In this document: piece by piece, positions 1-11,900 of the stretch
Numbering within the stretch: position 1 is the stretch's first letter
How the letters are laid out: the number at the start of each line of letters is the position of its first letter
Origin: Beroe forskalii
Taxonomy: Eukaryota > Ctenophora > Nuda > Beroida > Beroidae
Reading direction: 5' to 3'
DNA length: 64,000 nucleotides
Assembly: GCA_011033025.1 (NCBI GenBank)
Contig: WFMF01000144.1
Location: 310,001 to 374,000 of the forward strand
Notes under the pieces: generated by a model
Databases searched by the model: none
What the model was told of the DNA's origin: nothing
What the model saw: the letters and a program-made list of their open reading frames with translations, nothing else
Position numbers and translations under genes: made by a program

Positions 1-3000
1 AGACAAAACAAATTCAGTCAGCCACGAGAGAAACAGTACACGTTTTGTATCGACGAGTTGTCTACTATGTGATCCTAGCCTGGGAACCAAGAAATAGAGA
101 AATTAGTGACCATGATTGTGATGAAAAGCCTTCTATTTTGTCATTGGATACGAAAGTGGAAACTAAAATGGCGGTTCAGAGAATGAGATATCTTACATTG
201 GTGAGACTTGAGAGTAACATGGATTGGTGTTCCTTTTCACGATGTGAAGCTGTCCACGGGCCTGATGATGACTACTGTTGTCGTATCAGTGACTCTATCT
301 ATAGTGTTATGGACAAAGAGGGTAAAAATTGTATTACGGAGACTAAAGTTTAACTTGATGTGATAGAGAACCGGAAATAATGACGTATTGAAATTATTAT
401 GATTGACATACAGTAAAGGTAGTAAATCATATTTGAGCAAAGAGGTGGACAATAGAGGCTATCGCGATTTGTGCTACAAATTCTTTGTTTTCCTGATAAA
501 TTGTCACTCTACAGTGCATATGACTGTGTTGTACGGCATATCAGGCAGCAATATCCTGATGAGAAACACGAGTACACTGGCTTAAAAGCTGGTAATGCGT
601 CTGAACTATAGTACAAGGATTTTTAATATGATTTAAAACTGGATGATCTATTGGTTATCTAACTGCTCTTAGCTAATAAAGTAGTATTATAAAGTAAACA
701 CTAAACAACAAATTCTGAATCCATATCGCCGTATCCAAATTAGAGTAGTCGAATTTAGTAGTTGGTATCAGTAATATTGCATATGGACGAAGTAGTTTAT
801 TTGGAAATATATAAACTGCTGCTAATGATGATTAAGGTATTTTTTATTACTCAAAAGTTTATTTTGATCGTCCTAAGATATGACAATATCAATTCGTATC
901 ATGGCTAGAAATAATATCAAGATATACAAATAGCGAACGGTGAAAATACAATAAAAAACCTAATTGTCTGAAAAATAAAAATCCCGACAATTGTACCCGA
1001 TTTAGCACCTTGAATTCACACCAACACATAGATTTCACACGTATTAAACGCTGCGCGGCAACCTGTCCTGCCCAAGTGACGTCATCGCGCTGAAATCTAT
1101 AAACCGCAATAACTCGCGAACTAATTGAGGTAGAGGCATGGGGATTTCACTATTTTAAAACGTGAAGTGTGAGAAATCATAAAATCATAATTTTTTGCAT
1201 GCTCTTGGAAGTCGATTCTATAGTATACTACCCCTTTAAGGAATTAAACATTAGCATGTCTTATTGGTGATTTAATTCATTAATTGATGATGTCAATTGT
1301 TTGATGGCGAATGCCTTAATTTCAATTTTATTGCTTTCCCTTGAATGCAGAGATTTGAAGATTAGAATAGCATAGCCATAACTTACATCGTAATTTCTAG
1401 TGCCTTTATTTTGAATGTATTGCTTTGTTAATGATTAATCTATCACGGACAGCTGGTATTGTGTATAGGAATCGTGATTAAAGTCAATGTAAAGTGCAGT
1501 GGCAGAATGCGGGCTGCGCTAGGATAGGCTCATCTTACACTAAATTATCTTCTCTATGGATGTAGGTATATCATTAGAATATATTGCCTCGGACAAAAGG
1601 TCCTGTCAAGGTTATTAATAACCTGGCTGCAGGGTCTTATTGTCTTATTATCATGATCAAGAGCTACTGAATGTTTTGTCATTATAACACAAGAGTAATT
1701 TGTCTATTTCTTGTCCAATAACCATATCTCCAAATCGGAAATGATGATGAGATCATATATAAGCGTTTTATTTGAATATTTTTCTCCACTTCAAATAGGT
1801 ATGCACTATTATCTGCAAGAAGTTAAGATCTGTAGTCTACAGCCGCAATTATCAAAGCTGATCCTTTCCTGAAAACAGATGTGTCCTTAAATTCAGATAT
1901 TTGTAAGAAATTGTAGGAAGGCGCAATAACTTATTTGATGGAAGTAAGCGCGCAATTCGCGGTTATTCAAAATTATCAAAATGTGCGCGCGTATCGAAAT
2001 TCCTACATTTTCCGAAAAAATGAACGAATACCAAAATGGCCAAAATTGAGAGAGAAACCCGGTTTCAAGAGACCTGAATCTGCTTGAATCAACCTGCTGT
2101 GGCAATATGATTAATCGAAATAGAATTACTCGGTACTCCCAAGTCCCATGCCACCGACCGCACCTCAAACGCCCTCTAAAAATCTAACCCGGTCAGAGGC
2201 TCCTTTAATTCTTCTAATATTAACTTATTAAACGAACTTCGTCCAGAAGCTTCAAGCTGCTCACTGACTTCTTGGTAACCTAGCAACGGCGCTGTTAAAT
2301 TTAGATTACAATCTGCACGTGGACTAGCTAGGCCGTCTCAGATTTGGCCGATTTTTCAAAATCAACTAGAGAACTTGGGCGAGGGTATGTGATTATCCCT
2401 CATTTGCATTATTTTTGGTCAAATCCGAAATTTCAAGTTTGCACCAGACGCACTCTTTTTCCAGATGAAAAACCATTAGAATTTAGGCCAACAAGTAGAT
2501 ATTTAAAACTTTTGGGCAAACAAAAAGTTTTTGGATCCTTATATGGCCACTATCGTTTTTCTCACTCTAGAGGATGCTATAGAAAGAGAAATTATGTGAT
2601 AAATAGTTCCGAAGCCGAGTTTGTCAGGCATTGTCTGACCCAACGACTCGTGGCGTCAGACAAAGCCGAGTTATGAAGCGTTGTGAATTGAACGTGATTA
2701 ATGTTGTGTGATAATAACTTTGCAGCGGACGAGTCTTGAAGTTGCCTTGTTTTATAGTTCTTGAGACCTGTCTTCCTCTCTATCATGTTTTTGGGGCTCA
2801 GGAAATGGGATGGGTGAAAAATAGTGGAGAAGTCGTGACTTAATCGATTTTAGGATTCTTTCACTGCAAAGTTATGATCACATACGAAATATCATTTTCA
2901 ATTGGCAACTTTAAAGCGTCATAACTTGGCTTCTGAACAATGTTTTCACCTATTCTTCTATTATATATCATCCTCTAGAGTGGGAAAAACGGTAGTGGCC

Positions 3001-4561
3001 ATACAAAGACTCCAAAACTTTTGTTTTGCTCCAAAATTTTAAAATAAAGTTGTTGGCGTAAATTCCAGTGCTTTTTCAGCTGAAAAAAGGGTGCGGACTC
3101 TTCTTAAGGCAAATGGGGGATAAATAGATACCCCCAAGTTGATAACCCCAAAAAAGTTGATTTCAGCCAAAATCCGAAACGGCCTAACGTGCACATCATG
3201 TCTGCTTAATAGTGCTTTGATATCACTGCTCCACGAAATCACGAATAGACTAAATTTTATAAAAACATTTCCAATATCATATCATCTCAAAATAGCAAAC
3301 CACTGCGCCAGCACAGTGACATACAGATTACATTTCACAAAATCAAACGTCAAAATATCTTTTATCCATATCATGTTATCTTAATTAACCAAGATCCTGA
3401 AAAGAGTGCAATTAATTCAAATAATAAATTGCAAGTCTACAGAGCTGAGCTTAGGTAACGTAATTTTCATGTCAATAACGCTTTTTAACCAAAAATAAAC
3501 ATTAAATTAGAGAAGTTCGTTGAATCAACTAAGGTATCAGGAAAAAGAGTCGGGAAGAATTGGACTTTTCGCCAAAAAATATCCGAATGGCTCATCCATT
3601 TTCAGTATAGACATTAGGGGCTTGTAATTTGTATAACAAATTAGTCGATCGAATCGAGTTGGTCCATCGACCGATGTGTTTTACTGGCCCCTTAAAATGG
3701 TTCGCCATTGTCGAAAAAAGATGAATGATCGACAGTGGACAGTACAAGCAGTGGTGCCTTGTCTGACGGGGGTCAGGCAACGCCTGACAAGTGGTGCCAT
3801 TGTTGCCATATTTTTAATTATTGTCGACAATGATCAATAATGGTGATCACTGTCGTCAACAACTCCAATTCTTCTTGACACGTTGACAAAGATTTTAAGA
3901 TGATATTGGTTTAATGAACGAAAGCAAATGGTAAATCGGAATATAGGCTCAGTGCTCATATCATTTTAGTCATGATATTTGTATTTATGATTATGGAAAA
4001 TGGAGATCTGATTGAATTTGTTAATTATTGTTTATCGAGCAATATCAATGAAAACCGGTCAATCACAAAAATTTACCGAGGTTGACATTTTCTTTGTCAG
4101 TTCTGAGATTCGTTCGTTCCAACCGCACAGATTCTGAAGTAAATATGATATTGAAATTTGAACGACCTTTTTGAGTCAATCCTTGATAAGAAATCTCTTG
4201 ATCTGATTTAAACAAAGTCCGAAGAATGTTACTGGTTAATTTGTAGGAATGTGCCAGGGGTGACGGGCGTCACGAAATGAGTTTGATCCGACTGACTGCA
4301 TTAAATTCGTCATCATGGTGATAAGCACAAGCAGTTGATATAGCAGCCAGATCGCAGTCAGTCGGATCAACCAGACAGCCCAATTTTAAATGACATGGTG
4401 CGCGCGCGGCGCGCACGGAAATAGGTCGATGAGCAGTCATTTGGGTTATTCTAATAAGTCTGACCATGCGCCGTACGCAACCGTGTATCTATTTGTGTGA
4501 CCGCGCTATTTTGTGACAAAATTCAATTAAGTACCATCACAGTTCATGTCATTTGTATCAC
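1..4561. other. Repeat-bearing intergenic DNA, no recognised gene
   Basis: No reading frame here resembles a known protein and none has convincing exon structure. The segment is AT-rich. It holds a diverged inverted repeat at 2375-3135 and a short hairpin at about 4288-4370, whose arms are TTGATCCGACTGACTGC and its complement. The 102-codon open frame at 45-353 has no recognisable domain, so I do not call it a gene. Confidence 0.6.
2375..3135. repeat. Diverged inverted-repeat element
   Basis: The segment at about 2380-2585 reappears in reverse orientation at about 2950-3130. Both arms share ATGGCCACTA, CACTCTAGAGGATG and GGCCAACAA blocks separated by mismatches and small gaps. The layout suggests an old non-autonomous foldback or MITE copy. 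No transposase frame is present. The boundaries are approximate. Confidence 0.55.
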
Positions 4562-7168
4562 CTACCAAAACTCCCTAGCTGTGTCCACGAATGCTGTGTT
4601 CACATCAAAGAAAACGTAGGGGTAGTAGTCGCCTCCCATGAAAACGCCTGGTATGTCAGCCTGACCAACCTACCAAAGTTTTTATCATCAATTGGTGCTT
4701 TAACTTGGCATGAGCACTCAAAGAAATGATGTCAGCAAAAATCAATAACCTTGATAGAATATTGCATTACTTAGAAGTGAGAGAATTGAATAAGAAAGCA
4801 CCACTATTGGGAAATATTTGGCAGACAGTTAAGTGGGTAAATCATAAGACTTACCTCTGCTCCTGGGACCTCTGCTTTGTCCAGATTACTGTACATCGAG
4901 TGTAGCTTTTCACGCAACTTCTTTTCAAGTTTCTTGTTAGGTTCTAACACAGCAGTCTGAGTGCAATAATGCATCGTAATTTGTAAGCTTAAATTAGCTA
5001 GATTCTATTAACACATTCTATTCTCCCATAGACATTTTATTATTTCGAATCTGTACATTACAAATTACCCAGGCAAACTAACCAGGAATGTTGCAGGAAG
5101 ACCATATCTGAGCACGGATTCTGTGAAAAGCCTCAAAGCCTTGACATGGATCCAATTAACAAAAGCCTCTGAGAAGTTGCCTTTGAGCCATCGGATTAGC
5201 GGCACGTAGGCCTTGTCTTTAGCACGCTGGAGATTCTTTACTTCGTTAGTAGCCTGGTCGATCTTGTCTTTACTGTATGTGAAGTCTCTGGGATGGTAAA
5301 GCATTAAATTTTAGGTACAAAATACAGTAGCTAAAATTTTGAGTATTGAGTAACTCAATTTCGTGTGATTCATTATACGAATGATGGCGTCCTGAGTCAT
5401 GATATGAAAGCGGGTTCCTTTATCTACGATAAATTCAAATATAGCAAACAATTAGCACTACCTCACAATAAATTTCTTCTCCCTAGCGTTGTTCTTGAAG
5501 GCGTCTATCGTTTTCTTGAACATGGTAACGGTGTAGAGGAACTGGTCTCCGTCTTGGTAGACACACTGAGAGGACCCTGGCACCACGAAGTCTGCTAACT
5601 TCCAGTAACTGCCCTCCCACTCCTTCACGTTCTGCTTGGGCACCACCACACACGCCGTTACCAGGTACTCAGACGCAACCACGAAGTCCTGCAACGCGTT
5701 ATCCGTGTCAAGTAACGCGTTACATGCGCGTGTCAGGTAACGCGTTATTATCAGGCAACGCGTTACATGTGTGTCAGCTAAACGCGTTATGTGTGTTATC
5801 CGCGTCAGGTAACGCGTTATGCGTGACAAGTTTAGATGCGTTTCGGTTTCACATTGATTTGGAACACACTATTTTTTATTCAAAACGTCAAAAAGTTTAC
5901 AAACCATAATCAACTTATCAAACTTAAACAGCATCTCAGGACGTGGAAGATAAAGAAAACGAACCTCTTCTTTTACAATGGGTCCCAGGTTCCGGGTTAC
6001 AAGACTTCCTGTTTCCTTCTTTTCGTGCTGCGCTAAGCTCTGAAAGGGATATATTATACCAGAGACTTACATAATCCCCATAATATCATGTCTTGATGAC
6101 ATGGATTGTAGGGTGATTAGGAGATTTTAGGGAGATGGAAGTTATAACTTTGTAAATAGGTAGAGTTAGTTTACACTTACAGTTTTTCTATTTTGAAGTA
6201 ATGAGATGATAAGAGAATTGAACAAGAATGCAGATGTAAATTGTAAAGTTGCATGAAGACAATACTCACAGTTTTTAGGTTATTGTAGGTTGTAGATTTT
6301 GTCTTGAAATCCTTCTCAATCTTGGTAAGATTCTTAGCGATTATGTCGTGAATTTCTTTGATTGATACTTTTGTTGGGAACTTCGCGACATCCCAAACAA
6401 ATGAATTGCAGTAGGTCCCTAAATCCTGAGATAGCATTCCAATCACATGTCGCAAACTTCAGCAATACTTGAAAATGAAAACAAATGAAAAATTGTTGAA
6501 AATGGAACAATTTGAAAATGGTACAATTTTAAAATGGAACAATTTTGCATATCAATGAAGAAATGAATATCAGTATACTGTATCCAATTCAGTCACATAA
6601 CTTTCTAAGAATATATGCTGTAGAATTCTGGATCAAAAAGTGTTACATAGTTTTACCTTGTTGTTGACTTTGGTGTACTCGGTTAGTTTCTGCAGGTCAT
6701 TCTCCTCAAGTGCGTTGGCCATGTAGTTGTACACTTTCTGCATGATGAGCTCAGTGAACTGGTCCAGCTTAGCCAGGTCGTCAGACAGGGCCATCAGCGC
6801 GTCTAGAGTCCCAACCTTGAGGTTTTGATTGTGTAGAACGTACGATGACATACATATTATGGTCATTTGTCATGGGAGAGAGCCAATAAAAGAACTTGAA
6901 GTCTGAGCAAAGAAGAATACTGGATCGATCCTAACTCAATAAAATTATAAACGATACATTTCCCTGAGCAAGAACATTATCATTTTCAAGGTAACTTCCC
7001 ACTTCCCTAAACTCCTAAAAATGAGTTAGTTTCTAAAAATACCTTGAGGTTGGGAAGGTTGAACTTGGCTGCTGAAGCCATGGGTTTCACTGCCTCCCCA
7101 AACCTGCCCCACTGCTGCTGGTTGGCTGCGTCATCTTTAGGAACTGATACCAACCAATACATCCCCAT
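4562..7168 (-). CDS. ATP6V1C: V-type proton ATPase subunit C
   Basis: This encodes the V1 stator subunit C, which links the peripheral stalks to the membrane sector of the vacuolar proton pump and is released during reversible V1/V0 disassembly. Eight coding exons on the minus strand, each bounded by GT-AG, join in phase: 7043-7168, 6657-6815, 6270-6425, 5965-6039, 5462-5688, 5083-5287, 4855-4956 and 4562-4660. They sum to 1149 nt, 382 residues plus stop, the same as the mammalian C1 length as I recall it. Conserved blocks are visible: [75 protein letters not shown] and the C-terminal YYPYVFF. The start is the ATG at 7168 ([10 protein letters not shown]); the ATG six bases further in is an alternative. 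The RIC1 gene ends about 1.8 kb upstream in the same orientation. No frameshift or missing exon is seen. Confidence 0.95.
5692..5830. repeat. Short AACGCGTTA-containing array beside a splice acceptor
   Basis: About six copies of the palindromic core AACGCGTTA occur in 140 bp, spaced roughly 18-30 bp apart with variable spacers. The array lies in an intron of the V-ATPase subunit C gene and its first copy forms the acceptor itself: on the minus strand the intron ends AACGCGTTGCAG, directly before the exon ending at 5688. Confidence 0.7.
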
Positions 7169-8926
7169 CGCTAGTACTAAGGTACGGGGTTTACTTAACT
7201 TGCTCAAATAAGACACGGAGTTTAGTTAATTTGCTAGGAGGGGTTAGAATTGAAGACTGTGAGAAAGCAGCTGAAATCACATTCTTGTTTAGCCTATTCA
7301 GGGTGAGATTAGCAGAATACTGAATAACCCTCAACAACCCCTCCTCACATAACAGAGGAATGGGGTGATTTGTTTTATTTCACGCCGAACAACTACGGAA
7401 ATCACATCATGATAAGCTGGGGCTAAGTTTTTAGTAATCTGCCGAGCATCAGAAAAAGAACACAACGCAAATAGTGGTGTGCGAAAAGAAAAATCCACAG
7501 TATCATAAAACATTCATAGAACATTGTACAATGACAACAACGTTCAAATTTCTGGCAATCTACTTTTATCGAGATATTTCGAACTAGTAATTCGAGTACT
7601 ATAGTGTGAACTTTTCCAGCATTTATCTGACACTGACCTATTAGGGTGGTATGAGTACCAACTACCACCTATCGACCTATCAATCCAAAATTTTAATCTC
7701 TATTTCTGAACATGCCATAACATAAACTTACCTTGAAAACTTTGCATTAAAATTTGGTTGTTAAAAGAATGCATGCAAGGTAATAAAAGGCCCTTCAAAT
7801 ACACAAATATCACGTTTAGGTATTTATTAAAGGCTACGAGCATAGCACCCCATTTTCTATCCCCTATTTTCTATTCATTCCGAACTAAAATAAATACCTA
7901 TGTAACATCACATTCATCAATCACCATCATCATAAAATCCCAGCCAGCAGTCGAGAAATGAGAATCATTCTGAAATTTCAGAGTTACACGTGCAGTGTGC
8001 ACCATGTATTTTAATCAAAATACTTCAGTCGCTGTATAATATGACCAAAAATGTCTGCATAGTAGAAAGGTAGGTGAAGAAAGCTATATACTCGTACGTC
8101 GCATAGTATCAAGGTGCAATGTGTACGTGCCATACTGCTAGATAGCTTATAAAACTGTATAACACGTACGTTATTACTAAATTATGGAGTCTAGTTGAAA
8201 TTTCAGAAGGTTTTCTCAAAACTCACGACGTTACGTTCTTACGTTTACCGTTCACGTAGCAGCTTCCGTTTAATATATAATCCACATTCAACGAACGTTG
8301 TACATTTTAATTTGCGATAAATTCGTTGATCATTGCTGTACTTTATGCCTACTATCAAGCATTAATATTATCTAAACAATGTAACTTTGCTTTTAAATCT
8401 AGGCATTATGGGTAACGAGGATCTTTCATCTTGATAACAAATACAAAATTTGTTGAATGCAATCAATCATGATAGCATGCTACCTATTACTGTAGTCTGT
8501 ATTACCTATCCTAACAGTTTTTGATAAGAAGTTCTCGAGCAAATTCTACCAAGCAACCGGGCTATATAAAAAGTTGACAGATATAATACCAAAGTATCTA
8601 TTTTCACTCCTAAATGGAAGTGCAGATATCTTTTCCAATGAACTTAAATTCTTGGAATAGCATTGGTCTGTTATCCATCTGAAACATTAATTAAATTGGT
8701 CGTGTGATCAAGGATTAAATTGATCAACAATTATTGTAAGAGTTTATTTCAAATAATAATACCTTCTTATTAAGTTCTAATCTGGCCCCGACTGATTTAC
8801 AATTTCATCTTTCCAGAGTTCCAGCGACAATTATCATTAAAATTTCGTCATTAATAACATTATACAAATCAAATGAGGCAGATGCCTGCTAAGTTTAATA
8901 TCGACTTCATTGCTTTGTTGGAGCGA
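7169..8926. other. Intergenic gap between RIC1 and V-ATPase subunit C
   Basis: This is the 5' flank of the V-ATPase subunit C gene and the 3' flank of RIC1. It is AT-rich with no coding segment that I recognise. No convincing promoter motif stands out. Any untranslated exons of subunit C would fall here. Confidence 0.5.
8743..8748 (-). terminator. Candidate polyadenylation signal of RIC1
   Basis: TTTATT on the plus strand reads AATAAA on the minus strand, about 180 bp after the RIC1 stop codon. Its position fits a 3' end signal, but the hexamer is common in AT-rich DNA. Confidence 0.35.
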
Positions 8927-11900
8927 TCAAGACACTGAACAAGAGGACTGATCTCCATCCTTGAGAGATAAATGACTCATATTATTCTCCAAACTGTACT
9001 TCACTTCGGAGTTTTCACTGATCCTCTTCGAGTCTTTCACATGATCCTTCTTAGTAGACAAATAGAAATCCTGACTGTTCGAGTTTGACGAGTTTAGTGA
9101 GGACAGACTACTACTGCAGATCTTAACAAGGGGTCTGACCTTTAGGTCGTTAGCTGAGGTCGGGAAGAGGGGTGAAATGAGGGGTTTGAGGGACTGCAGG
9201 AAGAGGGAGTAACCCCCACTTTCCTGGTGCCCCCAGCAATCCACAGCCATCAGAATGGACAGCATTTCGGAGGAGGGGTCCCGCTTGATGATCGTGGTGA
9301 TCATGTCCACCTTGCGCAGCACCAGCGCGAACAGCAGCGCGTAGTTGTATACCCCAGCCTCGAACATCAGGTCTGTGAAGTACTCCAGCTTTCCCTCGCT
9401 CTCTGCAGTGCCCTTCTTCAGAGCCAGGGCCAGGATGTTAGGGTCTATCTCCACCCGGCACTCTGAGTACACGGAACCTTCGTACAGACTCACACTATCC
9501 GAGATAAAGTCCACTTTGTCATCGCATTCCGCAGTAGGTTCCGCACTGCTCTCCTCGCCTCCTCCCACCGAGATAACGTTGATGTTAGACGACACCTGGG
9601 GGTGGGAGAGGATCCGGGGGATGATGTCAGGGTACGGCCAGTGGAACTCCTCGTGCACTGACATGAACACGTGCACCGGATCGTGTATGTCTGCCAGACT
9701 CTGACGCTCGTTCACCTTTGGATGGTGTGATATTTGTTATGGAAATGGCAAACCTTCATAGAGAAGGGTAGCTTATTATCAATCATAAATTAATAATGAT
9801 ACCTATCTCAATTTTGATAAATAAACGATATGATTTGGTTGTGAAGTGCCGGAAAAATTGATAAAAAGTTGTCTATCTAGATCAAAAGTTGTTTCTCACC
9901 AGGAACTGCCCCAGATCGAAGTTCAGATGGTAGCACATCTCGCCAAGTCTGTGGAACTGACAGGACTTGAGGAGCCGGTGTGCGTGGAAGGTAATGATCC
10001 GCTGAGCTCGCTTCTTGTCGCTTACTTTGTCCTCCGCGGAGTCCGCAGAGTCAGACATCTCGTCGGGGATGTGAGACAGCATGTCGTAGGAGAGCGAGTC
10101 TATGCCGGGAGTGGAGGGGGAGATCTGGGTGGGTTCCTCGTCAAAGCTGCCTGACGACCGGCGCAACCTAGCAGGAGAGGACGGAGTGTGATGGGAAATG
10201 CGCAAAATAACAAATTTACAACTGATCACACACAACAGAGAAGAATACCTACACCTTTGGTAACTGGGAACATAAAATTTCGTGCTGGACTAACAGAATG
10301 TCTAATCTAGTAGTAATAGACTCAGAAAAGTAAACAGGATTTATGAAAATTTAAGTATACCCGGTTACTGACCGTATGACAGGGTCGTGGTTCTGTCCAG
10401 TCAACTTCTTCTGCCTAGCAGCAGGGACCCTATCATTGCTCTCTGTACTGATAACATGGAGAAACCTCAGCAAATCAACTCCCAGATCCCACCGGTTCTG
10501 CTCGATGCTAGCTTCCAGGAGCTTTACAATGTAACGCCTACTGACATGCAAGGGTTGTAGGTTCTGTAGGATCACAAGGTAGAGGATGGCTGTGTCTAGG
10601 GTGTGGAGGGAGAGACACTCGTCAAGTAGCTCCTGGGAGAGTGACAGGAGTTAGGGAATGGGGAGTTAGGAGAGTCAGGAAGTTTGGGAGTTAAGGAGTT
10701 AGAGAGTAGGGAGTCAGGAAAGCAGGAAGTGGAGAGTTAAGGATTTGGGAGTTAGGAAGTGGAGAGTTGATGCAATTTCAAGAGGGGAGTGTTCACTTGT
10801 ATAAAATGTAACCTACATTGTGCAGGAAAGGCGATACGCCGGGGTGGAAAGGCCCCCGTCCGTTTTGAACTTGAATACTCACCGTGACAAGTCCTGTGCA
10901 CTGGAAGAGGTACTCCCACTGAGTCATCTCCGTCTTCCTGGCACAGTGTGCTACCGCAGCCAGATAGTGGGGCAGCCGTCTCATGAACCTGATCACGTGG
11001 GGGAGCACAGCGTCACTCACCAACTCCCGGTCATGGCACATGTCAGACTCTAGCGCCTGAGGGAATGACATGTCCGACTCTAGTGCCTGAGGGAATGACA
11101 TGTCCGACTCTAGTGCCTGAGGGAATGCACATGTCAGACTCTAGGGCCTGAGGGAATGCACATGTCAGACTCTAGCGCCTGAGGGAGTGCACATGTCAGA
11201 CTCTAGCGCCTGAGGGAATGCACATGTCAGACTCTAGCGCCTGAGGGAATGCACATGTCAGACTCTAGTGCCTACATGGCTGATCAGAGTACAGCACTTG
11301 TATACTGTGGTTCGCAGATAAAAATAGTGCCCTTGATGATAACACAATATCTATCGGTATAGCTATTTAGCTATATATTTAAATGTTGAATCCTAAAATA
11401 GAATTCAACACGCCTACAGTATACAGAAATAGATTCGATATGAGATTATGAAATACTTAAATATTTATCATGGTCTGATAATCAATGATATGTTAGTATG
11501 TAAGTATGTAATTGAGTTGTGTTGACTGTTGAGTCACTAAATTTGCACTCGGTTCACATTCTATGTGAACAGGGAGCGTCAACTCTGCACAAAAGACGAG
11601 ACATGAATAATTCCCTATTCTAATCTCTGATAATGACCTCATCAGTTCCCTATTCTAACCATTGATAATGACGTCACACCCCAACACTCGTAGAATGTAC
11701 CTTGTGAATCATGAGCTCGAGCGTGTGTTGGAAGTAGGGCAACTCCTCGCACATCTTAGCGATGGAGTAGGCGTGTTTCTCCAGGTTAATCACCACCAGT
11801 TGGTGGAGGAGGATGTGCAGGAAGGTCTCAGACCGGCACCGGAGCGAGTCAACCGGGATACCTGCGAGAGGGCGTGGTGTTTAGTGTATAATGTACAGTG

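Noticed and set aside
45..353. 102-codon plus-strand frame at the window start
   Set aside because: No recognised domain, no splice context and AT-rich flanks; not enough to call a gene.
1126..1133. TGAGGTAG, the seed of let-7
   Set aside because: The following bases do not match let-7 and no precursor hairpin is present; an 8-base match is expected by chance.
11041..11275. Regular 30-bp repeats resembling a CRISPR array
   Set aside because: The units are directly adjacent without unique spacers and the host is a metazoan nuclear gene; the repeats are copies of a splice acceptor.
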